NCBI RefSeq assembly: GCF_900111355.1
Contig: NZ_FOHA01000011.1
Coordinates: 23,506 to 87,505, forward strand
Source: Isobaculum melis
Lineage (GTDB): Bacteria > Bacillota > Bacilli > Lactobacillales > Carnobacteriaceae
Length of the DNA: 64,000 bases
Direction of reading: 5' to 3'
Shown: positions 17,606 to 27,935 of the stretch, one piece after another
Position numbering within the stretch: position 1 is the first letter of the stretch
Layout: the number at the start of each line of letters is the position of its first letter
Program-made: the position numbers and the translations under genes
The notes under the pieces: generated by a model
Database searches by the model: none
Told to the model about the DNA's origin: nothing
What the model saw: only the letters and a program-made list of their open reading frames with translations

Positions 17606-18652
17606 TCACTTAATTTTCTCTGTTACCAAAGAACTTGCTTCTTCCGCTTCAGTAGTTGGTTGAACACCTAGTGCCACAACCCCTAACAAAATCCCCGTAT
17701 AATGTGTAATCACACGCCATAAAATTAAGGCAATCACCAGCTTTTCGGGAGAGGTAACCATGCTACCAAATAACAGTGTAAAGCTGTACTCTGCTCCACC
17801 TGCGCCTCCTGGAATTGGAAATAATGAAATAATCATGATAATAAACGTATGAAGAATAATAATCGTCATAATATTGACATGGGTCATCCCCAAGGCTAAT
17901 AAAATAAAGTATGGTACCACAAAATAAAAAATTAATTGGATAAACGTTAATAAGCTCGTTTTAAGCAACAATTTTTTTTGCGAACGAATATATTTGCTTT
18001 CCTCATAAAAATTCTTTACTTTATCTGTCATATCTGATTGTAATTTTTTAAACTGCTCTTCACTTTTAAAAAAGGCTAATGGTTTAATCGCTAATTGAAC
18101 CAATTTATTGGCCACTGGATAACAAAAAGTAACCAATAGTAAACTTGAGATAACCACTGCATGAATCACAAAAGCCAGAAGAATAAAATAAGATAGCTCA
18201 TCAATCTGTGCTTTTAAAACATGAAATCCTAAGGCTAAAGCAAGTAAAAAATTAATCACAATCATAGATTGATAAACCACAAATTTCATCAGTAACACCG
18301 AACCACTGATCCCTGCATCAACACCTGATTTTACCATTGCGATTAGCTGTGCAGGCTGTCCACCACTTGAAAAAGGTGTAATGGCATTAAATAAGTGTTC
18401 AATCAAAGGAATTCTTACCGCATTTTTAAAAGAAAAATTTTCTCTTGTTCGCTTCATTAATCCTTGAATAATTTTAGCTTCAATTGCCCAATGCATGAGC
18501 ATACAGCATAAGCCTACAATCACCCAAATCCAGTTTAAGTGCTGTAACTCTTCTAAAACTTCGTGGAAAGATAAATCACGAAACTCTCTTAAGAAAATAA
18601 ATAATCCAAATGCTAGAATAATCCCTAGCGCCCACTTATTCTTCTTGCTCAT
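17606..18652 (-). CDS. LafC/YbhN-like flippase-family membrane protein (lysylphosphatidylglycerol synthase TM domain)
   Basis: A 348-residue polytopic protein with about eight membrane helices and the PFSSGGQPAQLIAM and PIPGGAGGAEYSF motifs of the LPG_synthase_TM (UPF0104) family. It lacks the catalytic C-terminal domain of MprF. In Listeria the third gene of the lafABC operon encodes such a protein and affects LTA glycolipid export or assembly. Here it is 4 bp after bgsA, so the same role is likely but inferred from context. Confidence 0.82.
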   Translation of the reverse strand: MSKKNKWALGIILAFGLFIFLREFRDLSFHEVLEELQHLNWIWVIVGLCCMLMHWAIEAKIIQGLMKRTRENFSFKNAVRIPLIEHLFNAITPFSSGGQPAQLIAMVKSGVDAGISGSVLLMKFVVYQSMIVINFLLALALGFHVLKAQIDELSYFILLAFVIHAVVISSLLLVTFCYPVANKLVQLAIKPLAFFKSEEQFKKLQSDMTDKVKNFYEESKYIRSQKKLLLKTSLLTFIQLIFYFVVPYFILLALGMTHVNIMTIIILHTFIIMIISLFPIPGGAGGAEYSFTLLFGSMVTSPEKLVIALILWRVITHYTGILLGVVALGVQPTTEAEEASSLVTEKIK

Positions 18653-18656
18653 TTAT

Positions 18657-19679
18657 TCACCTCTTCTCAGATTGCTCCGTATAGAAATCAAGCCAAATTT
18701 TTGCTAAGCGCTCTTCTGAATAATAAGCACCACCAGCAGCTGACTTTTCTTTCAATGCTTCATAAAAAGCTGGATTCTCTTTTAATTCAATTATTTTTTG
18801 TTTCATTTCTGTCACATCACTCGCTGCTTCATAATACCCTGTAATAATTGATTCATACAATGGTAGGTCTCGTAGTAAAATCGGTGTACGACAGTTAAAA
18901 GCCTCTAAAATACACATTGGAAATAGCTCATTATAGGATGGTAATAAAAAGATATTCGCAATATTATAATATTTCATAATCTCATCACGATCAATAATCC
19001 CTGGGAAATAAACATTCGCTGGTGGATTATCTAAAATTTTCTTATAGCGCTCATAGCCATCTGTAATTTTTCCAAATGAAAAGCCACCTGCCCAAATAAA
19101 CTGAATATCAGGTAATTCTTCTGCTAATTGAATAAAGTCAAAAATCCCTTTTCTTTCCTGAATTTGACCAGCTCCAAATACAACAAATTGATCAGCAGGA
19201 ATCTCTTTTTCTGCACGAAAAGCACTTTTTTCACTGGCTGAAAGTTCATGAAATTGTGCTTTAGAAACAAAATTAGGAATATAAGCAATATTATTCTTAA
19301 GCCCCAAAGCTTCAAGTTTTGGAATAAAGCTTGGATTAACCACAACAATTTGATCCATTCTTTTATAAAATGACACAACATATTTATTAAAAATCCATTG
19401 AATAGGTTTTGGTAATTTAATACTGCCTTCTAAAGTTTCTGGTAAAAAATGGACATAACCAATTCTTCTGCCATATCTTTTCTTAAAAAAGGTTGTCAGA
19501 TAAAAAGGAAAATTAATTGTATGATAATGACTGATATCTGTTTTTGAGTAACGGTTAATATTAACCTTTATCTTATCAGCATGATATTTGTCTAATAAAC
19601 TCAATAATTCTAAATAGGCACTACCTACACCTTGACCTTTTACTTTATCCGCAGAAGAAAACATTGTAATCTCCAGCAT
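18657..19679 (-). CDS. bgsA: GT4 glycosyltransferase making the disaccharide glycolipid anchor (BgsA/LafB type)
   Basis: A 340-residue GT4-family enzyme with a GT-B fold, the donor-site GAGQIQERKG segment and the ExxxxxxxE-like motif in NELFPMCILEAF. In Enterococcus BgsA adds the second glucose to monoglucosyl-diacylglycerol, giving the LTA anchor; Listeria LafB is equivalent. AGGAGGAG precedes the ATG. It lies 12 bp after bgsB. Assignment rests on family plus operon order; sugar specificity is inferred. Confidence 0.82.
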   Translation of the reverse strand: MLEITMFSSADKVKGQGVGSAYLELLSLLDKYHADKIKVNINRYSKTDISHYHTINFPFYLTTFFKKRYGRRIGYVHFLPETLEGSIKLPKPIQWIFNKYVVSFYKRMDQIVVVNPSFIPKLEALGLKNNIAYIPNFVSKAQFHELSASEKSAFRAEKEIPADQFVVFGAGQIQERKGIFDFIQLAEELPDIQFIWAGGFSFGKITDGYERYKKILDNPPANVYFPGIIDRDEIMKYYNIANIFLLPSYNELFPMCILEAFNCRTPILLRDLPLYESIITGYYEAASDVTEMKQKIIELKENPAFYEALKEKSAAGGAYYSEERLAKIWLDFYTEQSEKR

Positions 19680-19691
19680 GTGTAGCTCCTC

Positions 19692-20867
19692 CTATCGTTT
19701 AATGGGTTTAATTTTATCTTTTTTATTTAATTCATAACGTTCAATTGATTTATAATAAAATTCTTCTACTTTTGCACCAAAGCAAGTAGAGGATATTTGA
19801 TAAAGAACCTCATTTAATATTTGTTCATCGGTTTCTCCAATAGGTGTATTTAATACTTCTAATACACCAGCCGCTAATACATCATCTGTCTTAAAGGTGG
19901 TTCCAAGTGATGGATCAGATAATAAACTCTTGGTATAAGGGCTTTCCTTAGCCAAGCATCTTGTATGAGAAGCTAACGCCTCAATATAAGTCAAACCTTG
20001 TGATTCTGACTCAGAGGCACTTACAAATAAGTCAGCCATTCGGTAATAGTGGCCTACCTCTTCATTTTTCTTCTCTCCTACAAAAATAACGGATTGCGTG
20101 ACATCTAATTGGTCTACAAGATTTTCTAACACTGCTCTTTGTGGACCCTCACCAACAACTACTAAGATTAAATCTGGTTTTTCGCGAACCAAAATTGGCA
20201 TCGCTTGAATAATGGCTTCAATATTTTTTTCTTGTGACAATCGACTTAAAGATAAAATAACTGGCTGTTCCTCTGATAAACCCAATTCTTGTCGAATATG
20301 ACGTTGCTCAGATGGTTTAAACTCATTTAAGTTGACACCAGTTGGAATAATGGCAGTAGGCTTATAAATATCGTATTTTTCTAATTGTTCCACCACTCGA
20401 TTACTAGGAGCAATCACCCCTACGACTCGGCTACAAAAAGCACGGGTAATCATCCGGACATGGGTCGGCTTCAATAACTTCCCTTTTGCAATATAATGTA
20501 GGTAATCTTCATACATTGTATGATAGGTATGAACGCAAGGTATTTTTAAATTATATGCGACAAATTTTCCTACCCATCCCACACCAAATTCAGTTTGTGT
20601 ATGGACAATATCCAATTTTAATTTTTTCGCTTTTTGAATTGTTGGTACCAATCCTCTAAAGGCAACCCTTCTTTCCTTAAATGATATTAAGGGGATGCTC
20701 GGCAAACGATAAATATTTTCTTCATACTCATCTGCTTTGGGATCTGATGTTGTAAAAATGTATACTTGATGTCCTCTTCTTTCAAGCTCTTCTTTTAGTG
20801 TTTTAACAGATGTTGCAACACCACTCACTTGAGGAAAATAGGTATCAGTAAAAATACCAATCTTCAT
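19692..20867 (-). CDS. bgsB: 1,2-diacylglycerol 3-glucosyltransferase (BgsB/LafA type)
   Basis: A 391-residue GT4 enzyme starting MKIGIFTDTYFPQVSGVATSVKTLKEEL, a hallmark of diacylglycerol glucosyltransferases, followed by VHTQTEFGVGWVGKF, the donor-binding SLSRLSQEKN and the ESESQGLTYIEAL motif. It transfers glucose from UDP-glucose to diacylglycerol, the first step of the LTA anchor. It is the first gene of a three-gene operon, with a 260-bp upstream region. Confidence 0.87.
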   Translation of the reverse strand: MKIGIFTDTYFPQVSGVATSVKTLKEELERRGHQVYIFTTSDPKADEYEENIYRLPSIPLISFKERRVAFRGLVPTIQKAKKLKLDIVHTQTEFGVGWVGKFVAYNLKIPCVHTYHTMYEDYLHYIAKGKLLKPTHVRMITRAFCSRVVGVIAPSNRVVEQLEKYDIYKPTAIIPTGVNLNEFKPSEQRHIRQELGLSEEQPVILSLSRLSQEKNIEAIIQAMPILVREKPDLILVVVGEGPQRAVLENLVDQLDVTQSVIFVGEKKNEEVGHYYRMADLFVSASESESQGLTYIEALASHTRCLAKESPYTKSLLSDPSLGTTFKTDDVLAAGVLEVLNTPIGETDEQILNEVLYQISSTCFGAKVEEFYYKSIERYELNKKDKIKPIKR

Positions 20868-21080
20868 ATGCTCATCTCCTTTCTATTAAATACCAAATGA
20901 TTTAATAGCCATCACTTTTAAATTCTATACTCTTTAACAATTTTTTTCAACTTTATTTCGTCAATAAATCATTAAGATTACAAAAACATTACTTGTCTAT
21001 GAATAGTATAGTCATTTTTAGCGAAAGGAACATCCAACTAAAGTTGTAAATTTAGCTCATTTATTTGGCTGATAAAAAAA

Positions 21081-21120
21081 TCTACTTTCAGCCATTCATC
21101 AAATGAATAGTGAAAGCAGA
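21081..21120 (-). terminator. Terminator of the dlt operon
   Basis: An imperfect 18-bp stem (TCTACTTTCA...TGAAAGCAGA with inner CATTCAT/ATGAAT pairing) lies 11 bp after dltD. On the minus strand it is followed by ATTTTTTT. Confidence 0.82.
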
Positions 21121-21130
21121 TCTTCAGTTG

Positions 21131-22408
21131 TTATGGTTTAATAAAAGAATCAATTTCTGAGATGGGCAAATTTTGCCATTCTTTTGTATAAAATTTCTCA
21201 TTCATTTGGTAGTCAACAGCTGGTTGATCATTTTCTAAAAATGGTGCAACTGTTTGATCCATTTCTAGCCAGCCTCTCCATCCTAAGTGAATGGTGTCTT
21301 CCATATAATAATCTTCATTACCATTTTTAGATAAATCTAACACTTGAAATCCTTGTGATTCTAATTGATAGATTGCTTTCTTCGTAAAATGATCTAACAT
21401 CTCTTGACTCAGTCCGGTATAGGCAATCCATTTTGAATTCACTGGTGGAATCACAAAAAGTGGTTGCATTTTTTCTTTTGCCATGCGGTCTAAAATCAAT
21501 TGGAAATCAGAAAATTCTGGAGAAAATTCATAATTAAATTTCTTTTGAGAGTCTTTTAAGGCAGCTTCATCAGCCATAATACGATTGGTATAAAAATTAT
21601 TTTTTAATTGATAAGGATTGTTATTTGCTTCCTTTTCACCAATTGACATGGCTAATTTATCTAGCGCATCAAAGTCATATTTGGTCGGTAAAACTTTTTG
21701 TTGCTTCTCAATTTTACCTTCGTTTCCACTAAAGCGTGTCACACCAAATAAATCATCTTCACGCTCTAAAATTTTTCTTCTAAACTTCATTTTATTAATG
21801 AGATGGCTAGAGACTTCTTTCCCCTCTTTAATCGTCGTTAAAGCATCCTTCAACTCTCTATTTAAATCCAATGAATCAAATGTTAATAAGCGTTCTGCAG
21901 CAAATCTTCGTTCTGCAGAATCTGGCTCACCATTCATAATAAATTCATATAATTGTAAGCTAGAGAAATGAGCGCCAAAAGCCTCATTTGAAACCCCATT
22001 TTTAACAAACCATTGTGGAGAAACAATAAAGACAGCTTTTTTATTTTCTAGCGTATCCCCTAAGGCTTGAATCGACATATAATGAGAAAGGGATTGCATC
22101 CCAGCATTTCCAATTAAGAAAGGACGATAGCTTCGATCATACTTTTCAGCAAGCACAGATGGATGAAAAGCATCAAATCTAGAGAGTTCAGAAGAACCAT
22201 AGAAAGGTACAATATTCTTTTCCTTCATCGCTGCTTGTGAAATCATCAGACCTTTTATCACATTGGTTTCTAAACTTGATTTTGCATTGTCTATTTCCTT
22301 TTGACCAACATTTCTAAAATTGAATGGGGCGAAAATCAGCACAGTAAAAATGAGCAATGCACAGAAAAGCGGGCCAATCGATAAGAAAAGTTTTTTCTTA
22401 AAACTCAT
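21131..22408 (-). CDS. dltD: D-alanyl-lipoteichoic acid biosynthesis protein DltD
   Basis: A 425-residue protein with one N-terminal membrane anchor (about residues 7-27) and an extracellular SGNH-like domain. The nucleophile segment is GSSELSRFD and the C-terminal DTIHLGWRGW carries the acid-base pair. DltD acts last, on the outer face, placing D-alanine on teichoic acid. It overlaps dltC by 4 bp. Confidence 0.95.
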   Translation of the reverse strand: MSFKKKLFLSIGPLFCALLIFTVLIFAPFNFRNVGQKEIDNAKSSLETNVIKGLMISQAAMKEKNIVPFYGSSELSRFDAFHPSVLAEKYDRSYRPFLIGNAGMQSLSHYMSIQALGDTLENKKAVFIVSPQWFVKNGVSNEAFGAHFSSLQLYEFIMNGEPDSAERRFAAERLLTFDSLDLNRELKDALTTIKEGKEVSSHLINKMKFRRKILEREDDLFGVTRFSGNEGKIEKQQKVLPTKYDFDALDKLAMSIGEKEANNNPYQLKNNFYTNRIMADEAALKDSQKKFNYEFSPEFSDFQLILDRMAKEKMQPLFVIPPVNSKWIAYTGLSQEMLDHFTKKAIYQLESQGFQVLDLSKNGNEDYYMEDTIHLGWRGWLEMDQTVAPFLENDQPAVDYQMNEKFYTKEWQNLPISEIDSFIKP

Positions 22409-22641
22409 TTTAATTGCTCTAATTGTTCCAACATTTTATTTGGTGTCGCCCATTCATCACGATCAAAATCAGATACAGGAACTTGAATGCCCATTTGAGC
22501 TTCAATCTCAACTAATAATTGCACAGTTCCTAGTGAGTCTAAAACACCTGAATCATATAAAGGAAAATCTAAATCCTCTTTGACCTCATCTTCACCTGTA
22601 ATTTCTGCTAAAATTGTTAAAAATTCATTTTTATCTACCAT
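22405..22641 (-). CDS. dltC: D-alanyl carrier protein DltC
   Basis: A 78-residue acyl-carrier-like protein. Ser36 in DSGVLDSLGTVQL is the 4'-phosphopantetheine attachment site. DltA loads D-alanine on it and DltB moves the acyl group across the membrane. Confidence 0.96.
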   Translation of the reverse strand: MVDKNEFLTILAEITGEDEVKEDLDFPLYDSGVLDSLGTVQLLVEIEAQMGIQVPVSDFDRDEWATPNKMLEQLEQLK

Positions 22642-22662
22642 GTTTAAAACGCTCCTTTTATT

Positions 22663-23844
22663 TTAATGATGCCATAATTTATCTAATACTCCTGAAAAAA
22701 TCAAAAAGCTGACACAAACTGTATTGAAGGTAATAAAGATTCCAAGACATTTTGTGAAGATATTACTTGGCAAGTTTTTATGTTTTTTCTTATAACGAAT
22801 CCAGGCATCATTTACACAAATTGCGATACCATGAAATAAGCCATATACAATATAATACCATGTTAAGCCATGCCATACACCCATTAATAAGAATAAGGAC
22901 ATATACCCCACATTGGACATTGTGGTACGGCTCTTAAAGACTTTCTTCTTCATCAAGAAAAAGACCATACGCATAAAGACAAAATCTCTAAACCAAAAAG
23001 ATAATGACATATGCCATCTATTCCAAAACTCTTTAATATTGGGACTAATAAAGGGTTTATTAAAGTTAATAGGTGTTTTAATCCCCATTAAATGGCTGAC
23101 TCCAACTGCAAACAAACTATAGCCTGCAAAATCAAAGAACAAGTATAAACTATAACTATACATATACATTAAGAGATTCCAGAAGCTTGTATTATCAAGC
23201 AATGCGCCTTCAAAATAATTGACACCAAAGGTTTTCAAATAGTAGCCAATAATAAATTTATAAAGGAAACCTAGAAAAATCATAAAGATGGCTTTATCAA
23301 CTAAGGTTACATACTCTTCTCTTTCTGGAACATTTTCAAAATCTTTTTCAAAACGACGATAGCGATCAATTGGTCCTGAAGAAATCGTTGGAAAGAATAA
23401 TAGAAATTGAATATAAACGCGCATACTAAAAGTTTTAATCTGACCATCTCTAATTTCCATCACCATTTGAACTGCTTTAAAGGTCAAATAGGAAATTCCC
23501 AAGAAACCAAGCATTGATGGATTGACATGAAATGCTGGCAGAAGTTTATAAAGAACTAATGGTAACAGCGCACCTAATAGCGCCATAAAGTAAACGGATG
23601 ATTCATTTTTCTTAGATCGATAACGATGATAGCCCCCAACCAAAAGAACCTGCCATAGCACATAAATGATTAAGGCAATCCCTTGTTTGTAGTGCGCACC
23701 ACCAAAAGTTAAATAAAGAAAATACAATGTCACTAAGTTTTGATACCATAATAAGCGTTTGCCGAACATTAAACCAACGACAATAGGAATTAATGCAACT
23801 GCCAAGTAGAGAAAATAGACAGGTGCTCCGTATGGAGTACTCAT
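22663..23844 (-). CDS. dltB: D-alanyl transfer protein DltB (MBOAT family)
   Basis: A 393-residue polytopic MBOAT O-acyltransferase. The FNKPFISPNIKEFWNRWHMSLSFWFRDFVF block and the catalytic histidine in LLMGVWHGLTWYYIVYGLFHG are diagnostic. It forms a pore that passes D-alanine from carrier DltC to the outside. It overlaps dltA by 4 bp. Confidence 0.96.
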   Translation of the reverse strand: MSTPYGAPVYFLYLAVALIPIVVGLMFGKRLLWYQNLVTLYFLYLTFGGAHYKQGIALIIYVLWQVLLVGGYHRYRSKKNESSVYFMALLGALLPLVLYKLLPAFHVNPSMLGFLGISYLTFKAVQMVMEIRDGQIKTFSMRVYIQFLLFFPTISSGPIDRYRRFEKDFENVPEREEYVTLVDKAIFMIFLGFLYKFIIGYYLKTFGVNYFEGALLDNTSFWNLLMYMYSYSLYLFFDFAGYSLFAVGVSHLMGIKTPINFNKPFISPNIKEFWNRWHMSLSFWFRDFVFMRMVFFLMKKKVFKSRTTMSNVGYMSLFLLMGVWHGLTWYYIVYGLFHGIAICVNDAWIRYKKKHKNLPSNIFTKCLGIFITFNTVCVSFLIFSGVLDKLWHH

Positions 23845-25358
23845 TGGTTCACCTCATTCATTAATGTTTTGCGATCTATTTTTCCATTAGCAGTTAGTGG
23901 GAGCTCATCTAAATAAATCCATTTTTGCGGAATCATATAAGCCATTGTACTCTCTGCTAATTCTTTTTTAATAGCCGCCGTTAATTGATACTCTTTTTCA
24001 AAAGTATGAGGCTGAGCAACAACAAAAGCCGCTAAATTAGCTACTTTATTTTCTTTCATCTGAGGCACTGCAATCGCTGCTTTAATCAATGAAACATTCT
24101 CTAAATGATGATCCACATCCTCAAGTTCAATGCGATAGCCATGTAACTTAATTTGGAAATCTTTTCTTCCTTGATAGAATAATAATCCTTCTTTCAGAAA
24201 GCCTAAATCCCCTGTTCGATAAGCTTGAACACCGTCTTCTAAATAGAAGGCTTCAGCTGTTTTTTCTTCGTTATTCAGATACCCTATTGAGACACTTGGT
24301 CCAACAATCACCATTTCTCCTACTTCACCATCAGGTAGGGTATTGCCCTCATCATCTTTAATTAACATCTGGGTATCTTCTTTGACAAAACCAATTGGTA
24401 GTCTAGGATACTCAGCTAAGACTTCATCTGTAATCAATACTTGGGTCACAGCAACAGTTGCCTCCGTTGGCCCATAAGTATTATAAATTGCAGCCTCTGG
24501 GAAGCGTTCTTTTAATTGTTTCGCTGTTTGATTGGTTAGCTCTTCCCCACAGAATAAAAAGGTCGTTAATTCAGGATAATGAAGGGCATCAAAGGTTTTC
24601 TCTAATAAACAAATTTCCATAAATGAAGGGGTCGATACCCAAACATTAACCTTTGTTTCTGGTAGGTAAGCAAATAGCTTCTTAAAGTTATCCGTTACTT
24701 GTTTTTGAACGGGGACCAAAGTCCCACCAGAAAGTAAAGCTGGATAAAGATCCATCACAGATAAGTCAAATGAAAATGGCGCCTGACATAGAAAACGTTT
24801 TTGCTTTCCTACTTGAAAATCGGTTGCAATCCAATCTGTAAAACTTAATAAATTGCGATGATTGATTTGAACACCCTTTGGTACACCTGTTGTTCCAGAA
24901 GTAAAAATTGCATAAATTCGGTCAGTATCTTTTGTTTGATACACTGGCAGATTAAGCACTTCTTTTTGCTCAATGACTTGCTGGACTTCTTCAAGTGTCA
25001 ATACTGGAACGGTTGCTTCAAAAGGCAAGGCTTCCAAAGAAATAATCAGTTCAGGTTGTGCAATATCAAAGATTTGTTTGATCCGTTCCATTGGTGTGTA
25101 TTTGTCCACTGGCACATAAAACATTCCTACCTTTAAGGCAGCAATAAAAGAGACTACCATTTCATAGGTAATTTCTCCATAAATGAGAACTGGCATATTT
25201 CCATCAAGATGTGGCACTTTTTTTATAATTGCATTTGCTAATTGATTCGATTGCCATTTTAGTTCCCCGTAAGTATGTGTTTTCTCAATACTATCATAGC
25301 AAAGAGTATCTGGACTCATTTCTGCAAAATCATTCATTTGTTCAATAATTGTTTTCAT
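23841..25358 (-). CDS. dltA: D-alanine--[D-alanyl carrier protein] ligase DltA
   Basis: A 505-residue adenylate-forming enzyme with the P-loop-like core IFTSGTTGVPKGVQ, YNTYGPTEATVAVT, YRTGDLGFL and the C-terminal catalytic lysine region LTANGKIDRK. It activates D-alanine with ATP and loads DltC. dltX lies 55 bp upstream on the same strand. Confidence 0.96.
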   Translation of the reverse strand: MKTIIEQMNDFAEMSPDTLCYDSIEKTHTYGELKWQSNQLANAIIKKVPHLDGNMPVLIYGEITYEMVVSFIAALKVGMFYVPVDKYTPMERIKQIFDIAQPELIISLEALPFEATVPVLTLEEVQQVIEQKEVLNLPVYQTKDTDRIYAIFTSGTTGVPKGVQINHRNLLSFTDWIATDFQVGKQKRFLCQAPFSFDLSVMDLYPALLSGGTLVPVQKQVTDNFKKLFAYLPETKVNVWVSTPSFMEICLLEKTFDALHYPELTTFLFCGEELTNQTAKQLKERFPEAAIYNTYGPTEATVAVTQVLITDEVLAEYPRLPIGFVKEDTQMLIKDDEGNTLPDGEVGEMVIVGPSVSIGYLNNEEKTAEAFYLEDGVQAYRTGDLGFLKEGLLFYQGRKDFQIKLHGYRIELEDVDHHLENVSLIKAAIAVPQMKENKVANLAAFVVAQPHTFEKEYQLTAAIKKELAESTMAYMIPQKWIYLDELPLTANGKIDRKTLMNEVNQ

Positions 25359-25413
25359 TGGTTCACGTTACGCTCTCGTCGTTTCTGTTACTCCTTAAGC
25401 GACTCCTCTCTTT

Positions 25414-25563
25414 CTAGAATTCGTTGTAGATAAATCCGCCACTTCCCACATGACTATAATCATAAAGGTAAAGTAAAAAGAATAATATCGCAACATAAAA
25501 TGCTGTCTTACAACAAAAGACCAGTATTTGATGATGACTTATTTTTTGCCATAATGCTTTCAC
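25414..25563 (-). CDS. dltX: DltX, small membrane protein of the dlt operon
   Basis: A 49-residue protein starting at GTG 25563 (AGGGAGAG upstream). It has one membrane helix (about residues 20-37: FYVAILFFLLYLY) and ends in GGFIYNEF, the conserved C-terminal motif of DltX. The terminal tyrosine region of DltX has been reported as essential, acting as an acyl relay between DltB and DltD. It is the first gene of the dlt operon and easily missed because of its size and GTG start. Confidence 0.9.
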   Translation of the reverse strand: MKALWQKISHHQILVFCCKTAFYVAILFFLLYLYDYSHVGSGGFIYNEF

Positions 25564-25659
25564 TGATTCTCTCTCCCTTTTTCCTTGTTTATTTAAAGTA
25601 AAATTTAAGTGATGTTCTTTCTCAAAGTAGATAATTGCTTTATTATTTTTACTTAATTC

Positions 25660-25665
25660 ATTATA
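25660..25665 (-). promoter_or_regulatory. -10 box (TATAAT) of the dlt operon
   Basis: A consensus TATAAT on the minus strand lies about 97 nt upstream of the dltX start; the -35 at a 17-bp spacing (TAGCAT) is weak. The implied leader is about 90 nt. Confidence 0.5.
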
Positions 25666-25744
25666 GCCGTAGAATGAAACAAATGCTACCCTACTTAAGA
25701 TGTATTTTTATTAAAAATTTCTTAAAACAATCAAAAAAAGACGC

Positions 25745-25777
25745 GGTTAAGACAAAACTCGAAGTTTTATCCTAACC
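25745..25777 (-). terminator. Terminator of ptsHI
   Basis: Arms GGTTAAGACAAAACT and AGTTTTATCCTAACC pair with two mismatches around a 3-nt loop. On the minus strand CGCGTC and then T7 follow. It separates ptsI from the dlt promoter. Confidence 0.85.
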
Positions 25778-25829
25778 ACATCTATTCCTTTATGAAATGG
25801 TGGCCAACAGTCAGCCACCAAAAATTCCA

Positions 25830-27551
25830 CTATTTTGTATAAGATTCAACTAAAGCAACAACTTCATCAGCTGTGTCACAATCATTGATTGCTTTTTCTG
25901 CTAATTCAGTCATTTTAGCTGTATCTAGACGTTTCATTAAGCTACGTGTTTTAAGAATACTTGAAGCGCTCATTGAGAACTCATCAAGACCTAATCCCAT
26001 TAATAATGGAACCGCAGTTTGATCTCCTGCCATTTCTCCACACATACCTGTCCATTTGCCTTCTGCATGAGAAGCATCAATAACGTTCTTAATCAAACGT
26101 AGAATTGATGGGTTATATGGTTGGTATAAATAAGAAACGCGTTCATTCATACGGTCACTTGCCATTGTGTATTGGATTAAATCATTGGTTCCAATACTGA
26201 AGAAGTCTACTTCTTTAGCAAATTTATCAGCAATAACTGCTGCTGCTGGAATTTCAATCATGATCCCTACTTGGATTTCATCAGAAACTGCAACACCTTC
26301 ACTCACTAATTTCGCTTTTTCTTCTAACAGAAGCGCTTTTGCAGCTCTAAACTCTGCAAGTGTTGCAATCATTGGGAACATAATACGTAATGGTCCAAAG
26401 ACTGAAGCACGTAAAAGGGCACGTAATTGTGTACGGAACATATCTGGTTCTGCTAAACAAATGCGGATTGCACGGTAACCTAAGAATGGGTTCATTTCAT
26501 GCGGTAATGTCAAGTATGGTAACTCTTTATCTCCACCAATGTCCATTGTACGAACAACTACAGGTTTACCATTCATACCTTCTAAAACTGCTTTATACGC
26601 TTCAAATTGTGCATCTTCAGTAGGGAAATCTGGAGAATCCATATATAAGAACTCTGTACGATAAAGACCTACTGCTTCACCACCATTATTTTTGACACCC
26701 TCTAAATCTTTAGGTGTCCCAATATTAGCAGCTAGCTCAATATGTTTGCCATCAGCAGTAACAGTTGCTTCATTTTTCAATTTTTCCCACTCAGCTTTTT
26801 GATCCGCAAATGCTTGCGCTTTTGTATTGTATTTTTCCACATCTGATGATTCAGGGTGTACTAATACATCGCCTTCAAGTCCATCAATAATAATCATATC
26901 TCCATCAACAACTGTGTCTGTAATTGATTTTGTTCCTACGATTGCAGGAATTTCAAGTGAACGAGCCATAATGGCTGAATGAGAGGTACGACCACCAATG
27001 TCAGTTACGAAAGCCTTAACATATTTACGGTTTAATTGTGCTGTATCACTTGGTGTTAAATCATGTGCAACGACAATGACTTCTTCATTAATCATTGAAG
27101 GATTTGGTAGTTTCACATTTAACAAGTGACTCATCACACGTTTGGTAACATCTTTAATATCTGCAGCACGTTCTTGCATGTAAGGATTGTCTTCCATGCC
27201 TTCAAACATACTAATAAACATATCTGTAACTTCTTTTAATGCAGCTTCAGCGTTGACCTTGTTATCGCGTACATTGCTTTCAATGCTACCAACCAATTCT
27301 GGATCAGCTAAAACCATTAAGTGTGCATCAAAAACTTGCGCTTCTTCTTCGCCTAAACTTTCAGCAGCTTTCTCACGAATTGCTTGAAGTTCAGTTGTCG
27401 CTTTTGATAATGCATCCGCTAAACGATTGACCTCGCCTTCAGAATCTTCAACTGTCACTTTATTAAATGACATGTCAGGTTCAATGAGCATATATGCTTT
27501 TGCAATTGCAATACCATCACTAGCCGCAATTCCTTTTAGCATCTCTACCAT
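25830..27551 (-). CDS. ptsI: PTS enzyme I (phosphoenolpyruvate-protein phosphotransferase)
   Basis: A 573-residue enzyme I. The phosphorylated histidine is in [12 protein letters not shown] (His191), the PEP-binding barrel has [11 protein letters not shown] and [12 protein letters not shown], and the redox-sensitive cysteine is in MCGEMAGD. It takes phosphate from PEP and passes it to HPr. The ATG overlaps the ptsH stop (TAATG), so translation is coupled. Confidence 0.97.
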   Translation of the reverse strand: MVEMLKGIAASDGIAIAKAYMLIEPDMSFNKVTVEDSEGEVNRLADALSKATTELQAIREKAAESLGEEEAQVFDAHLMVLADPELVGSIESNVRDNKVNAEAALKEVTDMFISMFEGMEDNPYMQERAADIKDVTKRVMSHLLNVKLPNPSMINEEVIVVAHDLTPSDTAQLNRKYVKAFVTDIGGRTSHSAIMARSLEIPAIVGTKSITDTVVDGDMIIIDGLEGDVLVHPESSDVEKYNTKAQAFADQKAEWEKLKNEATVTADGKHIELAANIGTPKDLEGVKNNGGEAVGLYRTEFLYMDSPDFPTEDAQFEAYKAVLEGMNGKPVVVRTMDIGGDKELPYLTLPHEMNPFLGYRAIRICLAEPDMFRTQLRALLRASVFGPLRIMFPMIATLAEFRAAKALLLEEKAKLVSEGVAVSDEIQVGIMIEIPAAAVIADKFAKEVDFFSIGTNDLIQYTMASDRMNERVSYLYQPYNPSILRLIKNVIDASHAEGKWTGMCGEMAGDQTAVPLLMGLGLDEFSMSASSILKTRSLMKRLDTAKMTELAEKAINDCDTADEVVALVESYTK

Positions 27552-27817
27552 TATTCTGCCAAGCCTTCTTTTTTCATTGTTTCTTCAATACCAGCGATTG
27601 CATCAGCTTCGTCAGCACCTTCAGCAGTGATTGTTACATCAGCGCCTTGACCAACACCTAATGACATAACGCCCATGATTGATTTAAGGTTAACTGATTT
27701 ACCTTTGTACTCTAAGTTAATATCTGAACTGTATTTACTTGCAGCTTGCACTAATAATGTAGCTGGGCGTGCATGGATCCCAGTATCTGCTACTACATGA
27801 AATTCGCGTTTTTCCAT
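27551..27817 (-). CDS. ptsH: Phosphocarrier protein HPr
   Basis: An 88-residue HPr with His15 ([10 protein letters not shown]) for phosphotransfer to EIIA and Ser46 ([10 protein letters not shown]) for regulatory phosphorylation by HPr kinase in carbon catabolite repression. An AAGGAG ribosome-binding site precedes the ATG. Confidence 0.97.
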   Translation of the reverse strand: MEKREFHVVADTGIHARPATLLVQAASKYSSDINLEYKGKSVNLKSIMGVMSLGVGQGADVTITAEGADEADAIAGIEETMKKEGLAE

Positions 27818-27935
27818 AATATAACGACTCCTTTAGTAATAAAAATTTTTTTAATTTTTTGTAAGGGAATCACTGAAAACCTTTTCAAACAGTTGTTTTT
27901 CAACATGGTTTAAAAGATGACCCTCTCAATATGAA

